Positions 1 through 13,390 of a stretch of 64,000 nt of DNA are shown here, in pieces. The stretch covers positions 55,451,457-55,515,456 of the forward strand of contig NC_080420.1 in the NCBI RefSeq assembly GCF_029873635.1, written 5' to 3'. The stretch comes from Malania oleifera. Taxonomy: Eukaryota > Streptophyta > Magnoliopsida > Santalales > Ximeniaceae. The position numbers and the translations under genes are program-made. The notes beneath the pieces are model-generated. The model saw nothing but the letters and a program-made list of their open reading frames with translations. It searched no databases and was not told where the DNA came from. Every line of letters starts with the position of its first letter. Positions within the stretch are counted from its first letter, which is position 1.

Positions 1-2119
1 ATTATTATACCATCTCCTCAGATAGAACTATAATCCAAAACTCTAAACATTTATATACATAGATCTAGACTAACACTTACTCTATCTGTAATATCTACAC
101 CCCGTCCCTGAGCTCCCAAGTCTGGTTACCTGGTGATCTTGAAATGTTGAAATATTAATGGGGTGAGACACCTCCCAGTAAGATGGAATAAATTAGTGCC
201 AGTGTGTGGCAATGAGTTCATATATATATATACACGTATGATTCAACTCTTAATTGACTTAAATGAAATAGTAATTTAAACTATACTCATACCTATACAA
301 TTTCATAGCACATATTTTCAGTTCATAACTCGGCTCTAAAGCCCTATACATATAAATTGCAAGTTACATGATCTGTACACATATAAATCATTTGTTGAGA
401 TTGAGGCATTTCGTACCGCTGTCTCTCAATCCAGCCATTCATACTCAGTCCAAAATTCGGCTTAATAGCCTTATGCATATAAAACCACAAGTTATATGAT
501 ATGTACACATATAATTCATTCGCTGAGATTGAGGCGTTTCGTACCACCGTCTCCCAATCCAGCCATTCATAATCAGATCACAATTCGATTAATAAGCCCT
601 ACGCATAATTCCACAAGTTACATAATCTACACATATATTAATATTCACTACATGATTGAGGCGTTTCGTACCACCATCACTCAATCAACTAATCATACAT
701 TCATTTTCCATGATTGAGGCGTTTCGTATCACCATCCCTCAATCAGCTATTCATACATTACACTCGCTGAGTTTGAGATGTTTCCTACTGCCATTCTTCA
801 AACCAGCCATTCATACCCATACCTTAACAAACAATAATATGTTTTGGTGAGAGTTTTTGTCGTGTGGTTTTATTCGCAAGTTTCGGTTATCCTAAGCGTA
901 ATTTGTGTGTTATCGTTATTATTAAATATATGTTTCATGTTTTATATTTTGTCTGATTTACATTATACAATTTGCATGTAAGGTGAGGGTTTCTAAATAT
1001 ATTCGTAAGTGATAATGGTACAATGTCCAGTCATTCACAGGAATACAACATACTATCATACTCTAACTTTGTATAAACTACTGCCATACCAGTTCTATAT
1101 AGAATAATATCATGTTGTAACTTTGTCATACAACTACTTTGTGTTAAACACTATCAAATCATTCTTCTATATCCAACACTGTCATATCATTATGTTGTAT
1201 TAAACACTGTCAAAACATTATTCTATATTAAACATTATCATTTTATAACTTTGTATAAAAACACGATCATATCATTATTCTGCATTAAATATTGTCATAT
1301 AATATCAACTACCATATCTACCATACTCCCAACGTTCCCTGAGTCCGATATAAAACATGCATTGCTCTATATCCTCATAAAAGGTACTAACAAGCTTACT
1401 TTAACTGTAACACAGTTATTTTTTATGCCCCACAATTTAGATGATAATTCATATTACAATTTTTGCACCATCATATCGTTACTATTCTGTATCAATCCCA
1501 TGCCACACAATTTGAGTATTACTTCATAATATAAAAATTTACCTAGGATAACCTTATTTTTCTATTGAAAATAATGGTATAACAAACTCTAAGGTTTTAC
1601 TCAACTTCAAAATACCTGTTTCCCAAAAATATACCTATACCAATCATAATCCAAAATTTCCATATGCCTAACCTTTTAAAAAATCACGTATAACATTTAT
1701 GAACTTAAAACCTTAGTTTGTAAATGGTTTAATCTTAGAAAATAAGTTGTCCTAATTTATTCCCTTACCAATTTAACGAAGAAATGCCTAGAAGGATCCT
1801 AAACCAACGCATGTGGCATTCAGAGCACCAAATCCTGCATTTATATATTTTAATATAATCAGTTAAATCCTGGAATAATTTCTATCCTCACATGCCTAGG
1901 ATTACACACTCCCATTAACCAGTTAAATTATAAAAACAACAGACATAATCCATTTTTCTTACCTCAACTTTGGAGTGGTGCCTAAGATCCCCAAACAGCT
2001 AATTTGCTCCAATTAAACTGCAGAGAAACGTTGTCAGGACCTCAAAATGATGTTCCTCCTTCAATTCAGGCTTATACCGGGTAAGAAATTGAAGAGAGAG
2101 GAAGAGAGGGTTGCAGCCC

Positions 2120-2166
<47 letters not shown>

Positions 2167-2448
2167 AATGAACTTTTTCTTCCAAAAAAAAAAAAAGTGT
2201 TTGAACCTATTTATAGGTGGTTGTCCCTGGATAAAACCGTTGATGGTTTCCCTGAAACAATTAGAAACCGACAGTTTGATTTTTAATCAAACCCATTTTT
2301 ACTGTTTTACCCTTACCCGGCCATGGTAACTCAAAATCGTCGATGGTTTTCTAAGCTCATCCAAAACCATCGACGGTTTGGCCTGTACCAAACCAAATTT
2401 CCTCTTTTCTTTATTATTTTTATTTTTACTATTTTCTGGGTCTCTACA
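1..2448 (-). repeat. Element A 3' LTR (left copy, truncated by window edge)
   Basis: Position 20 onward matches the other LTR from about 6107, including the GAAGTGTCTCACCC-like block (here on the minus strand at 160-182) and a set of degenerate ~150-bp subrepeats beginning GATTGAGGCGTTTCGTACC (about 395, 528, 655, 712 and 768). The outer end reads TGTAGAGACCC on the minus strand and is bordered by a purine-rich tract. It contains a GA microsatellite (2122-2160) and copies of a TCGTCGA-type word near 2336-2378. Confidence 0.8.
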
Positions 2449-5282
2449 TTCTCCCATCCTTATAAAAATTTCATCCTTAAAATTTGTCGATCAATACTTA
2501 TACCAACAGAATTTTCCTTGGTACACAATTCTCAAGAATATCTTATCCTAATACAATGGAGATCGATTCCATCGACCATACAATGCTTCATATGGCACAA
2601 TCTCAATATTGGCCTGGTACCTATTGTTATAGGCGAACTCTACTAATGGCAGGTACTAAATCTAGTTTGCCCCAAAATCCAACACTTAAGCCAGCAACAT
2701 ATTTTCTAGTATCTGGATTATTCTCTCTGTCTATCCATCAGTTTGGGGGTGAAATACTGGCAGTAACCCCATTACAAAATCCATGATGATGTGCTCCCAT
2801 CACGCTTCCGCTACACCACTCTAATGCACAACTTTTCCCTGCTGACATATTAGACACTACTCTATGTATCAGGAAATTTCTTTCTTTATATTATTCCACC
2901 AAAAAAATTCCTGCAAATCCCGATACATTTTGGTGCTTCTCGAACTCACTGAATAAATAAAACGATATGCCTCTAAATTTCAATGCATATTCCATTGTCT
3001 CCAATTTCAAAACAGGTATGGAATAACTCTTCCCATACTCCTTGAGTACCTGAGAAACTTATGCCACAACCTTCTTCTATTGTATAAAAAGGCATCCAAG
3101 CTCCTTTTCGAACCGCATCACTGTAAATCACAAAATTGTTTCCCCCTGAAAGAATTGTTAGTATTGGTGCAATGATGACTCGTTGCTTTAACTCCTATAA
3201 ATTTTGTTCACATTCATTTGTCTATTCATACTTCACATTTTTCCTCGTTAACTTGTTAGAGAACCTAATAACTTAGAAAACCTTTACATGATTTGACAAT
3301 AATACCCTATCAAACCCAAGAATCTTCTGATCTCATGAACGTTTTTTAGTTTCGTCCAATCCATTACCACCTCTATCTACTTAAGTCAACTGAATATTCT
3401 CTTATCTTGACCTTCACCTGATGATACACAGTTCGAAGTTTGATTTTTGGAGAAGACTTGTGTTCTAGAAGTAGGTTAAACAAGTCATTTATATAGAGTA
3501 TTAGGTACTTGTTCTTAACTGTCACCTTACTTATTTCTTGATAATTGATATACATCCTCAACAACCCGTCTTTTTTTCAACAAACAAAACCAGTGCTCCC
3601 CATGGTGACACACTAGGTCAGATGAATTCTTTATGCATTGACTCCTATAACTGATCCTTTAAATCTTTCCAATTTTATTGGAGTCTTAAAGATTGGTGCC
3701 GGGATATCTTCCAACTTTTAATTCCTCCTCCTGGCACTTCCTTCATATAGGTCAGGTACACCCCAGCATCTCACCGAGGCAGCCTCCTCGCTTGATTAGC
3801 TAACAACATCTATGGCAAGGCACGCACGCACGACACAAAATTATGTACTCCTACTCCCTTGATTGTCTGACCACCACTTCCTTTTTTATAACAATCAATA
3901 CTAGCATAACCAAAAGTTAGCCAGTCCCTCCTCAAAATCATGTCAAACCCATGTATATAACAAACCATTAGATTAGCAAGTTGCGTCCTCCCTACAATAC
4001 TAATTGGATAATCCTTGAGAAACCCTTTACAAACTGCAATAGTTCCTATCAGTGTGACCATAGATAAATTTTTATTTAACAGCTAAGCTTCTATCAAACA
4101 CAATTCGATATATTCCTGAGATATAAATGAGTGTGTTACCCCGGAATCAAATACTACAATAGTTTTATTTGAGAATAATAAAACATTACCTGTTACCACG
4201 TCATTTGAATTGTTTGCTTCTCCTAGTGTAAGAGCATAGACTCGCGTTGGGGCGGTGCTCCTCTGATGGCTATCTCGAGATACCTGACTATCCCCCCAGA
4301 ATTTTCTAATAAGGATTGCATTGATTAGCTGCGCATGACAGTCTCGTGCAATGTGGCCAGGATGACCGCACAAATAACATACATTCGTTCTAGCCCGACA
4401 TTTCCCTGGATGTCTCCTTTTACACTTGGGACAAAGAGGGCGTAACGGATTACCCTGCCCTGTTCGATTCCCTATCTCAGATCTCTGGCCCATATTATTT
4501 TTATTTCTTTTCCATGAACTCTGATTCATATCGGCTTGGAAACCAAGAGGCACATGCCTCTTCCCCTGACTTTGTAACCCTGCATATCTTTACCGACTTG
4601 TCTCTGCTACTGTGGCTTTATCCACCAGTTCCAAGAAATTTTGCACTTGTAAGACCACCACCTACTTATATATCTCCTATCTCAGCCCCCTCTTGAAGCT
4701 TTGCACCTTTCTAAATTCGTTAGGAATCATAAATGGGGCAAAATAGGATAGCTCCACAAACTTAGTGGCATATTGTGGCATTGTCAGATGGCCCTGAGTC
4801 AAATTCAAAAAATTCTTCCATCTTAGCATCTATAACGGAGGTGGGGAAGTAGCAGTCGAAAAAGATCTCCTTAAAATGTCCTAGGTCAGTGTTACTGGTA
4901 CTGGCCTCTGCTCCTCTAGGAGCTTCACCATTAACCACCATCGCTCGACCTCACCTGTCATCTTAAACGTAGCAAAAAGAACTTTCTGTTCATCAGTGCA
5001 ATGTAGCATTGACAGTATCTTCTTAATCTCTCGTACCCAATTCTCTGCAATAATTGGGTCGACACTTCCTAAAAAAGCTAGGGGATTCATCCGAGTAAAC
5101 TACTCTATGGTGCACCCCTGATCAGCAAGTGGGAAACCTTATCCCCTAAGGTTCTGTGCAATTTCTGTCATGACCTGCTGCACAACACTATGCAGTACTA
5201 GATCTGAATCACTACCACCCTTATTGGAAGCCCCCACATTGTCACTACTCCCAACATTTGCATTGTTATTCCCAGGGTCCAT
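2449..5282 (-). pseudogene. Element A gag-pol remnant
   Basis: The gag start is the Met at 5282 (MDPGNNNA...). Gag continues through 5090-4881 and 4553-4083 and contains a CCHC zinc knuckle (CYLCGHPGHIARDC, about 4337-4378), followed by an aspartic-protease motif DSGVTHSF (normally DSGATHSF) near 4120-4160. Below 3810 only short RT, RNase H and integrase fragments remain, in several frames with stops. RNase H sequence passes straight into an integrase-type segment near 2940, showing an internal deletion. I find no RT catalytic YxDD and no chromodomain. It cannot encode a working polyprotein. Confidence 0.8.
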
Positions 5283-5812
5283 CCTAAAAATTGGATAGAA
5301 AACAATCTTAAAACTCCAATACCTTAACATCACAATTATCAAACTAAAAAAAAACAATTTAACATCCATGTTCTTAAGGTAAGCCTTAACACACAATTCA
5401 GTCACAAAATCGTCGACGGCTTGTACCTGTCACATAAAATCGTCGATGGTTTGGCCCAAAAATCTTAACTATCCTCCTTCTTAGATGCCCTTAGCTATTT
5501 TAAGGACCAAACCCTAAATCCAAAGAAATTATAACCTATCCAACCAACTAACATCTCAAGTTCTAGTCCCTCTGCACAGAAACAAAACCCATCAAAGGTT
5601 TGCCATAATTTTCCTAAAACCGACGTCTCAGGAAAATCATAGAAGACCATTAATGGATTTCTACCTCTAGGCTACGAGACAAAACCTAAAATTTCAACTT
5701 ACTTAGGATATTCCATTTCACTATAAATCCTCTACCAAATCCACCATACACTCCCATCACCACTCATTCCTATACTCTGGTAGTACTATCAATTAAAGTC
5801 TACAGAACCTAA
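5283..5812 (-). other. Element A leader between primer-binding site and gag
   Basis: Untranslated leader of element A. It has no convincing coding content but contains two copies of an AAATCGTCGA(C/T)GG word near 5405-5455, matching words in the LTR. Confidence 0.5.
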
Positions 5813-5832
5813 CAACCCAGGCTCTAATACCA
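5813..5832 (-). promoter_or_regulatory. Primer-binding site of element A
   Basis: On the minus strand the sequence reads TGGTATTAGAGCCTGGGTT, close to the TGGTATCAGAGC site that pairs with initiator tRNA-Met in plant LTR retrotransposons. It lies about 8 bases from the LTR start at 5841. Confidence 0.75.
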
Positions 5833-5840
5833 GATTCTAA

Positions 5841-8800
5841 TGCCCTAGAAAATATATGCTGATATAATAATATTCATAATAATACACCATCGCGACATCT
5901 CTGATACCATACTTTTACATTCCTTTTTTTTTTCTTTCATTTTAATCACAACACACGCGCGTGTGCGCACGCGCACACACACACACACACATATGATAAT
6001 ATAAATATTACATCTGCCCATTCACTGCCTGCAAAAGCAAAAATAGACCTATCCATAACTGTACATACCAGAGTACTACCTCTCAACCATTACTATACCG
6101 TTTCCTTAGACAGAACTATAATCCAAAACTCTAAACATTTATATACATAGATCCAAACTATTTATATACATAGATAAAAACTAACACTTATCCTATCTAT
6201 AATATCTACACCCCATCCTTGAGCTCCTAGGCTTGGTTACTTGGTGATCCTGAAATGTTGAAATATTAACAGGGTGAGACACCTTTTAGTAGGACAAAAT
6301 AAATTAGTGCCAGTGTGTGGCAATGAGTTTGTATATATATGTATGATTCAACTCTTAATTAACTTAAATGAAATAGCAATGTTGGCCTTACAAGGCTTAA
6401 AATCTTGTTATCTTGTTTTGATGCTAACAAACAAGTGGAATTTAACATATTTGTGTGAGTAATGTTATTTCAGGGCTCACATATGAGAAAGTAAGGTTAA
6501 AGTGCTCACAAGGATCAAATGAAGCTTAAATGAGTCAAAGCATGGATTTGAAGATGATATATTAAACCTTGAAGAATATGAGGTCATGCATGATTTGTTG
6601 AAAGCCAAGGAATGTTTAAAGTCAAAAGAGCCAAAGAAAAGCAAAGTGAGAGAGCTAAAAAAATATTAAAGCTTGAAGACCAAGAAAGGGCCAAAGCAAG
6701 CATGAAGACTTGAGCGTTTAGAATGTTAATGTCTTAGAAGTCTCATGTAAGTGCTTTAATGTTTAAAATATCGTTTGAAATATTTTGAAACTCTTAGGTT
6801 AACTTCTTGGACCTAGATACCTTTTAACATACTTGGAAAATATTTTTATAAGGTTGAAAATTATTTTAAAAAGGTTAGAATCATTTTTGAAATGAAAAAT
6901 ACCAAAAAGAGTTTTTACCAAATGCTGTCAATTTTTATACATCTGCATTGAGGTGTATTTTTCTCTATCAAAAACTCTTTATTTTAAAAAGTGTTCAACA
7001 TAAAAGTTATAGAATTTTCTCGTAGCTTTCTTTTGACACCAAGAACACCTAATTTGGAGTTATACATAAAAGTTATGTCCAAAATACGAAAGCGGGGTCA
7101 CAACTGTCAGTCAACCGAACACTGTTCACACGAGGCACTTCAGCTGACTGAATAGCACACAGAACCACTTCATACCACCGAAGTGTAACTTGAGACGTCT
7201 GAAGAATAACTTCAGATGACCGAAGATTAAGTTCAGTCATCTGAAGATTTTTTGCTAAATTTTTTAAAGAGGCAGAACCACTTCAGACGACTGAACCCGA
7301 AAGTTCAATCATTTGAACACTGTTAACGGTCATATTTTTTAAAAGATTTTAAATTCAAACTCATATTTTTTGTGCTCCAAACTTTCTAAAAACTTGGGAA
7401 ATTATCTAAGGAAACTTTTGCAACAAGGAAACTTGTTTGAAAGCCTATAAATACATGATTTTGCAAATCAAAACACACCAAAAATTGAAAAATCTGTTTG
7501 TGAAGCTGAAAGCACTCTTGTTTTTACAAGTTCTCTTGCTCACTCATTGCAAAACTCTTTTGCTAAGATATTCTGAAGTGCTAATCCTTCCTCCTCTGAA
7601 TTCGTACTACTAATCCTAATCTAAGAAGGATATTGGTGAATTCTACACTTGAACTTCATTCTATTTCATATTGATATTTTACATTAAAGTATATAGTGTT
7701 GAACTTGTACTAACTTGCTCTTTTTAGAGAGTGTTTCTTGTACACAGCTATTCTTTTTATTTTTCTTGTAGATTGATGATTCCAAGTATTGTTTGGATCG
7801 TTGGCTAAGCAAGGGGATATTGCTTAAAGGGGCGGGCTCTAGCCTAAAGGAGTGACCGAACGAGGGGACATTGTTTGGAGAGGCAGGCTCTAGCTTAGTG
7901 AAGGAGTTTTTGAGCGTGGGGTATTGCTTGTAAAGGTTTTGTTCCACCCGTCAACATAATAGGTTTAGTGAATCCTTTGGTGGTTTGCCAAAGGTGAGGA
8001 CGTAGGCTAGGTATAAGTCGAACCTCGTAAAAATCTTCGTCTCACTCTCTCTTTCCCTATTCTTTATTTTCAGTACATATTTAAATTGTGTGGAGGGTTT
8101 TAATTTGAAAATCAAGTAAACCTTAAAGTTTGATTTTGATATAGGTTGCGAAAACCAAAAGGGAGTACATTGGTTGAACCATTCTTTGCAGAAACCATAT
8201 GGGAGTATGTTACTTGGCTAAACATCCCAAAGATAAACTAACTTAAAAGTTTATTTGAATTTTGAAGTTTGGAAAGAGCAATTGGATCTTATATTGAACA
8301 TCACATTGAAGAAGCATTTTCATATATACAGGGCTTTGTTCAAACTCGCATTTACTACAGGGCTGAACATAATACAAAAGTTGAAAGTTACATATACCAT
8401 TAATATATTGTGATTCTATGGTATAAAGCTTGAGATTGAGTGAACTGTGTTTATATTTCAGAAGGTGCTAAATCTTGAATGATTTCATAAATCTAATTGT
8501 GTTGAAGTGAATTTATTGTTTAAGAGAAACCAAGTTATTGTCTGATTGAAAAAATAGATAAACAAGTCAAAGAATTGGTTAAATATTAAAAGGACTTTAA
8601 AGAACTAAAAATAAAGTTTTAAAAGCCAATTCACCCCCCTCTTGGGAAGCTATTCCTAATTTCAAGTAATTTAAACTATACTCATACCTATACAATTTCA
8701 TAGCACATATTCTATTTCATTTCATAACTCGACTCTAAAGCCCTATACATATAAATTACAAGTTACATGATCTATACACATATAAATCATTTACTAAGAT

Positions 8801-9358
8801 TGAGGCATTTTGTACCGCCGTCCCTTAATCCAGCCATTCATACTCAGTTCACAATTCAGCTTAACAGCCTTATGCATATAAAATCACAAGTCATATGATA
8901 TGTACACATATAATTCATTCGCTGAGATTGAGGCGTTTCATACCGCTGTCCCCCAATCCAGCCATTCATAATAAATTCACAATTCGGCTCATAAGCCCTA
9001 TGCATAGTTCCACAAGTTACATAATCTACACACATATTAACATTCACTGCATGATTGAGGCATTTCATACTTTTGTCTCTCAATAAGCTAATCATACATT
9101 CATTTACCACGATTGAGGCGTTTCGTACTGCCAACCCTCAATCAGCTATTCATACATTACACTTGTTGAGTTTAAGGCGTTTGGTACCGCCATCCCTCAA
9201 ACCAACCATTCATACTCATACCTTAACAAACAATAATATGTTTTGGTGAGCGTTTTCGTTGTGTGGTTTTATTCGCAAGTTTCGGTTATCCTAAGCGTAA
9301 TTTGTGTGTTATCGTTATTATTAAATATATGTTTCATGGTTTAAGACTATATGTTTCA
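5841..9358 (-). repeat. Element A 5' LTR (right copy, interrupted and truncated)
   Basis: Matches the left LTR in two blocks: 5841-6379 and 8665-9358. The interruption is a copia solo LTR. The match ends at 9358, where element B begins; the remaining part of the LTR (equivalent to about 940-2448 of the left copy) is not found beyond B. An alternating CA/CG tract lies at 5949-5990. Confidence 0.8.
6380..8664 (+). mobile_element. Copia-type solo LTR inserted in element A
   Basis: A 2285-bp block absent from the left LTR of element A. It begins TGTTGGCC, ends TTTCA and is flanked by a 5-bp duplication with one mismatch (AGCAA left, AGTAA right). Near its right end it carries, inverted, the GGGGGTGAATTGG block shared with the LTRs at 13391-15628 and 32311-34168, which sets plus orientation. 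Between 7100 and 7330 it has repeated palindromic words such as CTTCAGACGACTGAAC and TTCAGTCATCTGAAG. No protein-coding domain is visible, hence a solo LTR rather than a full element. Confidence 0.75.
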
Positions 9359-11487
9359 TGTAGCGACCCGATAATTTAAACTGCTATAAATATAGAAATG
9401 CTCTCTGATACCACGTCTATATATAATATATTGCAACCCGCCCTAACCAGGGAATCCTGAGTGCACCTGTCATTATTGGAATTAAAACCATACAATGGAA
9501 GATACTAAAATATCCAAACCACTTTACCAGAGTTCTAACTATTCCCCAAATACATATATACAACTACCTGTCTATATAATATAGCCCCTAAAAATAACAA
9601 AATGAAACCACTGGTGACTCACCAGCTCTGTTTATCACCCCCAAAAGGTAATTCCTGCCCATAGTAAGTTAGGCACGATTCCCTGAACGACCTGAAAATG
9701 ATTTGTATAATGGGGTGAGACACTTTTCAGTAAGACGAATTATATTATCATCAGTGTGTGGCTAGCAATGAGTTCCCATGTGAATATAAATCTTCCATTA
9801 TTTAACTGTATATGAAATGACATTTTAAAACTGTACTGCACTGTATATCTAAAAATAAATAATTTTAAAATAAAAAAAATTGTCGGCTTAACATGACCCA
9901 TTTATAGTAAATTTGCCCATATATGCATAAAAGACACAACTGGACTGATAAATTAGCGTCCTCATGCTATCACATACTCATACGACATGCTTGCCCCCAT
10001 GATGGGTTGTGCGGCCCGAAGGCTGGACTCAACTCCCAGCTGGCCGACCATAGTTGAGTAAGAAATAAGGTTGTAAGTACGATTGTGCCTACCTATGGTC
10101 ACCTGGAATTGCCTCGGATAGGGCCCCCTGGCACTAACCTCGGGGTAGTACTACGACCTAGGTCTCCAATCGACTATCCCATATCACACTTCCATGCTCA
10201 TGTGATTACACTCACTCCCAACATATAGCTACGATATCGTGCTCATAACATCATATTTCATATCCATAGGGTTTTAGAACCATTTATGGAAATTTATACG
10301 ATAAAAATTGTATTATAACTCATTTTGTATAAAACTTGACATTCTGTAAAACCTAGCCCCCGACTGTTATATCAAAACTCAGCCCCCGACAGTTATATCA
10401 AAACTTGACCCCCGACTGTTATATCATATTGTATTATATTAGTAAAAACATTCTGCCCAGATATTCCATTTAAAAACTGTTCTTATGCCACACAATTTTC
10501 ATCTAATAACCATAAATAAATAAATTGACGGGAAAACATACAAGTTGCTGAAAACAGGGTCTGAGCATTTCCATGGTTTTATTTAACTCAAACTACATAT
10601 TTTATAAAAAATTGGAGATTTCAAACCAATCATGTTAGTTTTCCTAAAAAAACGTATAAAACTCCAAATAACCTTTTTCATATACCTAATTCGTTTAAAA
10701 AACCATATATACCGTTTCTATAAATATATATTGCAATTTAATCAGTCCATAATTAAAAAAATTGACATAATATAATCCGCTTACCCGTTTTCCTAAAATT
10801 ACGCCTGTAGAGATTCTAAATTTTGTGCCTACGACGCACACACAAACCCTGAATTCATAAATCCTTGTTTAATCAACTCAACCCCAGGTAAAATACTATT
10901 TTAACATTCCTTAGGGCCACAAACTCCAAATAAATTATTAAACTTCCAAAAATATCAAATGTTCTAAATTCCCTAAACCTTACCCTAGTCTTGAGGTGGT
11001 GCTTGGAAAGCCCAGCTCAAAAATCCACTCCACTGGACTTGTAGAGAAATGCTCATAGATCCTCGTGGTGACTTCCGATCATTGATTCGAGCGACGAACG
11101 CCAAGAAATCGAAGAGAGAGGGGATGGGAGTTCATGGGCTTAGAGAGAGAGAGATATTTCATTTTCAAAAAAAATATCTTCTTTAGCTTCTTTTATAAGC
11201 CATTGACCCGACCAGCTTCATCGATGAAAAGGAGCATTTGTCAACGAGTTGCAGAAGCACATTCGTCAATGAAAGAGGGGTTCGTCAACAAACCTTAAGT
11301 CTGATATTTACCATCTCTCGGGATTTCTTTGTCGATGACGCCTGAACTTCGTCGACGAGTCACAGAAGGGAACTCGTTGACGAAAATAGGGGATTCGTCG
11401 ACAAGTCCTACTGCTTTGCCCTTTAAATTTTCCTTAATTTTTTTTCTTATTTATTTTCTTTTTATTTTTTGAGTTTGGGTTTCTACA
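9359..11487 (-). repeat. Element B 3' LTR, complete
   Basis: Runs TGTAGCGACC...TTCTACA in the plus direction, 2129 bp. It contains the conserved GAAGTGTCTCACCC block on the minus strand (about 9712-9734), three near-copies of a ~30-bp word at 10345-10432 (AGCCCCCGACTGTTATATCA type), and several TCGTCGACGA-like palindromic words at 11210-11402. It is bordered on the right by a polypurine tract. Confidence 0.85.
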
Positions 11488-11500
11488 ATCTCCCCCCTTT
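11488..11500 (-). promoter_or_regulatory. Polypurine tract of element B
   Basis: On the minus strand it reads AAAGGGGGGAGAT, directly abutting the 3' LTR. This is the expected plus-strand primer of a retrotransposon. Confidence 0.8.
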
Positions 11501-11841
11501 ATAAAAATTTCATCCTCGAAATTTGCTAATTGTTACCAATCACATCCTTAACTCACAATCCATCTCTATAGAAGAGTTGTTAGTAGCCCACATAGCGTCC
11601 CTGTCCCAAGTTTATTAATTACCCTCACTTATGGCTAAGGAATACCATGATTACACACAATGTCTTGAGAGATTACACTATCCTACAAAACTCTCCCAAA
11701 GACCATTCAAATATGAAACTGAAAATAACTAACAAAACTAGAAAGCCTATCTTATCTAACCTGCAAACAAAAACATTATTTACTTGTGTTGTCGTACTGA
11801 ACTGTCCAGTACTAAGTTTCTCTGAAAATTTGTGGGTACTT

Positions 11842-13390
11842 CTAGTATATTTTTGTCTCTAACTCCCAAGAAGCTTCCTCAACTGCATGATTCCACCACA
11901 ACACATTCACTAACTGTATGTCCTTAGTGCGCAGTTTCTGTATTTGCCAATCCAGAATCTGAACTAGTACCTCTTCGTATGCCAGAGCATCCTCGATCTC
12001 CAAAGGTTCATAACTTATCATGTGCGAAGGATCTGGCATGTACTTCCTTAGCACTGATATGTGGAAAACATTATGAACTCTATACAACGCTGGGGGTAAT
12101 GCCACTCGATAGGCAACTAGACCAATCCTTTCCAAGATCTTGAATGACCCAATGTACCTAGGACTTGGCCTTCCTTTCTTCCCAAACCTCATCACCCTTT
12201 CATCAGAGCAATCCTAAAAAATAGCATATCACCAATCTCGAACTCTAGTTCCCATCGGCGAGTATCAGCATAACTCTTCTGCCAACTCTGCGTTGTTTTA
12301 ATCCTCTCCCTAATGAGCTCAACCATTGTAAAGGTATGTCGAACTAGTTCCGACCCCAAAATTTGCCATTTACCGACCTCTTCCCAATACAATGGAGATC
12401 GGCACCTCTGACCATATAGTGCCTCATACGATGCTATCCTAATACTGACCTAATAACTATTATTGTATGCGAACTCTTTTAATGGTGGATATTTAATCCA
12501 ACTACCCCCAAAATCCAGTATAGACGCTCGCAGCACATCCTCTAGAATCTGAATGGTCCTCTCTCATTGGCCATCGGTCTACGGGTGAAAAGCAATACTG
12601 AAAGCGAGTTGAGATCCCAAAGCTTCCTATAATCTCTTCCTAAATCAAGAAGTAAACCGCAGGTCCCTATCTGAAACGATAGACACAGGCACCTTGTGTA
12701 GTCTGACTATCTCGTACACATAGAGCTCTGCCAGCCTATTCATGAAATAATTGACTTTAACCGGGATGAAATGGGTAGTCTTCTTTAGTCTGTCAACAAC
12801 TACCCAAGTAGTATTCTGTCTATGAAGTGCTAATGGCAATCCCGTGACAAAGTTCATGAAAATGTGCTCTCACTTTCACTTAGGAATGAGAAGTGGTTGC
12901 AACGGCCCTAAGGCCTCTGGTGCTCGACCTTCACCTACTGACATGTTAAGCGCTGCTCACCAAAACGGGCGATCTCTGTTTTCATGTTAGACCTCTAGAA
13001 AGATTCCTGCAGATCCTTGTACATCTTTGTGCTCCTTGGATGCACTGTATATAGAGAGCAATGTGCATCTTCCAAGATGGTTCATTTAATCTTAGCGTCA
13101 TTCGGTAAGCATATCCTGGTGTGAAATATCAACACCCCGTCATCTAAGACATTAAAATCTGACTTCAACCCATATTGTACTCTACTCACAATCTCTACCA
13201 GCTCTACATCTATTGTCTGAACTGTCTTGATCCTTTCCTGTAAGTTCGGTTGCACTACCAAGCTAGTAATGAATGTCTGGTGACTTCCTTCCACTAACTC
13301 CATACCCAACCTTTCCAGGTCCATCCTGATCTGATGTTGAACTCCAATTGCTGAGACTAACGCAGCCACTGACTTCCGACTTAAAGCATC
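11842..13390 (-). pseudogene. Element B integrase and chromodomain
   Basis: The segment resumes at DALSRKS (the RNase H end, right at the solo-LTR boundary). It contains an integrase zinc-finger/core region (FVTGLP...WVVVDRLKKTTHF, 12857-12645) and an integrase C-terminal segment at 12392-12192. The final open stretch (12195-11842) has a GPFKI-like motif (YIGSFKILERIG), the RVHNVFHISVLRKY motif and then a chromodomain-like end finishing VEEASWELE. A chromodomain is the mark of chromoviruses and is thought to steer integration to heterochromatin. Several stops and frame changes show it is dead. Confidence 0.85.

Larger units (their letters stand above)
1..9358 (-). mobile_element. Element A: Tekay/Del-type Ty3/gypsy retrotransposon, decayed and nested
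   Basis: Two LTR copies (1-2448 and 5841-9358) flank an internal region with gag, protease, reverse-transcriptase and integrase remnants, all on the minus strand. A tRNA-Met-type primer-binding site lies next to the right-hand LTR and a purine-rich tract next to the left-hand one, which fixes the orientation. The internal region is only about 3.4 kb, so much of pol is deleted. The left LTR continues outside the window. The right LTR is broken by a copia solo LTR and then by element B, and its final ~1.5 kb is missing. Tekay/Del assignment rests on the gag style and on LTR start and end resemblance to element B. Confidence 0.85.

Noticed and set aside
5949..5990. Alternating CA/CG tract as a regulatory Z-DNA element
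   Set aside because: An ordinary microsatellite within an LTR; no evidence of conservation or function.
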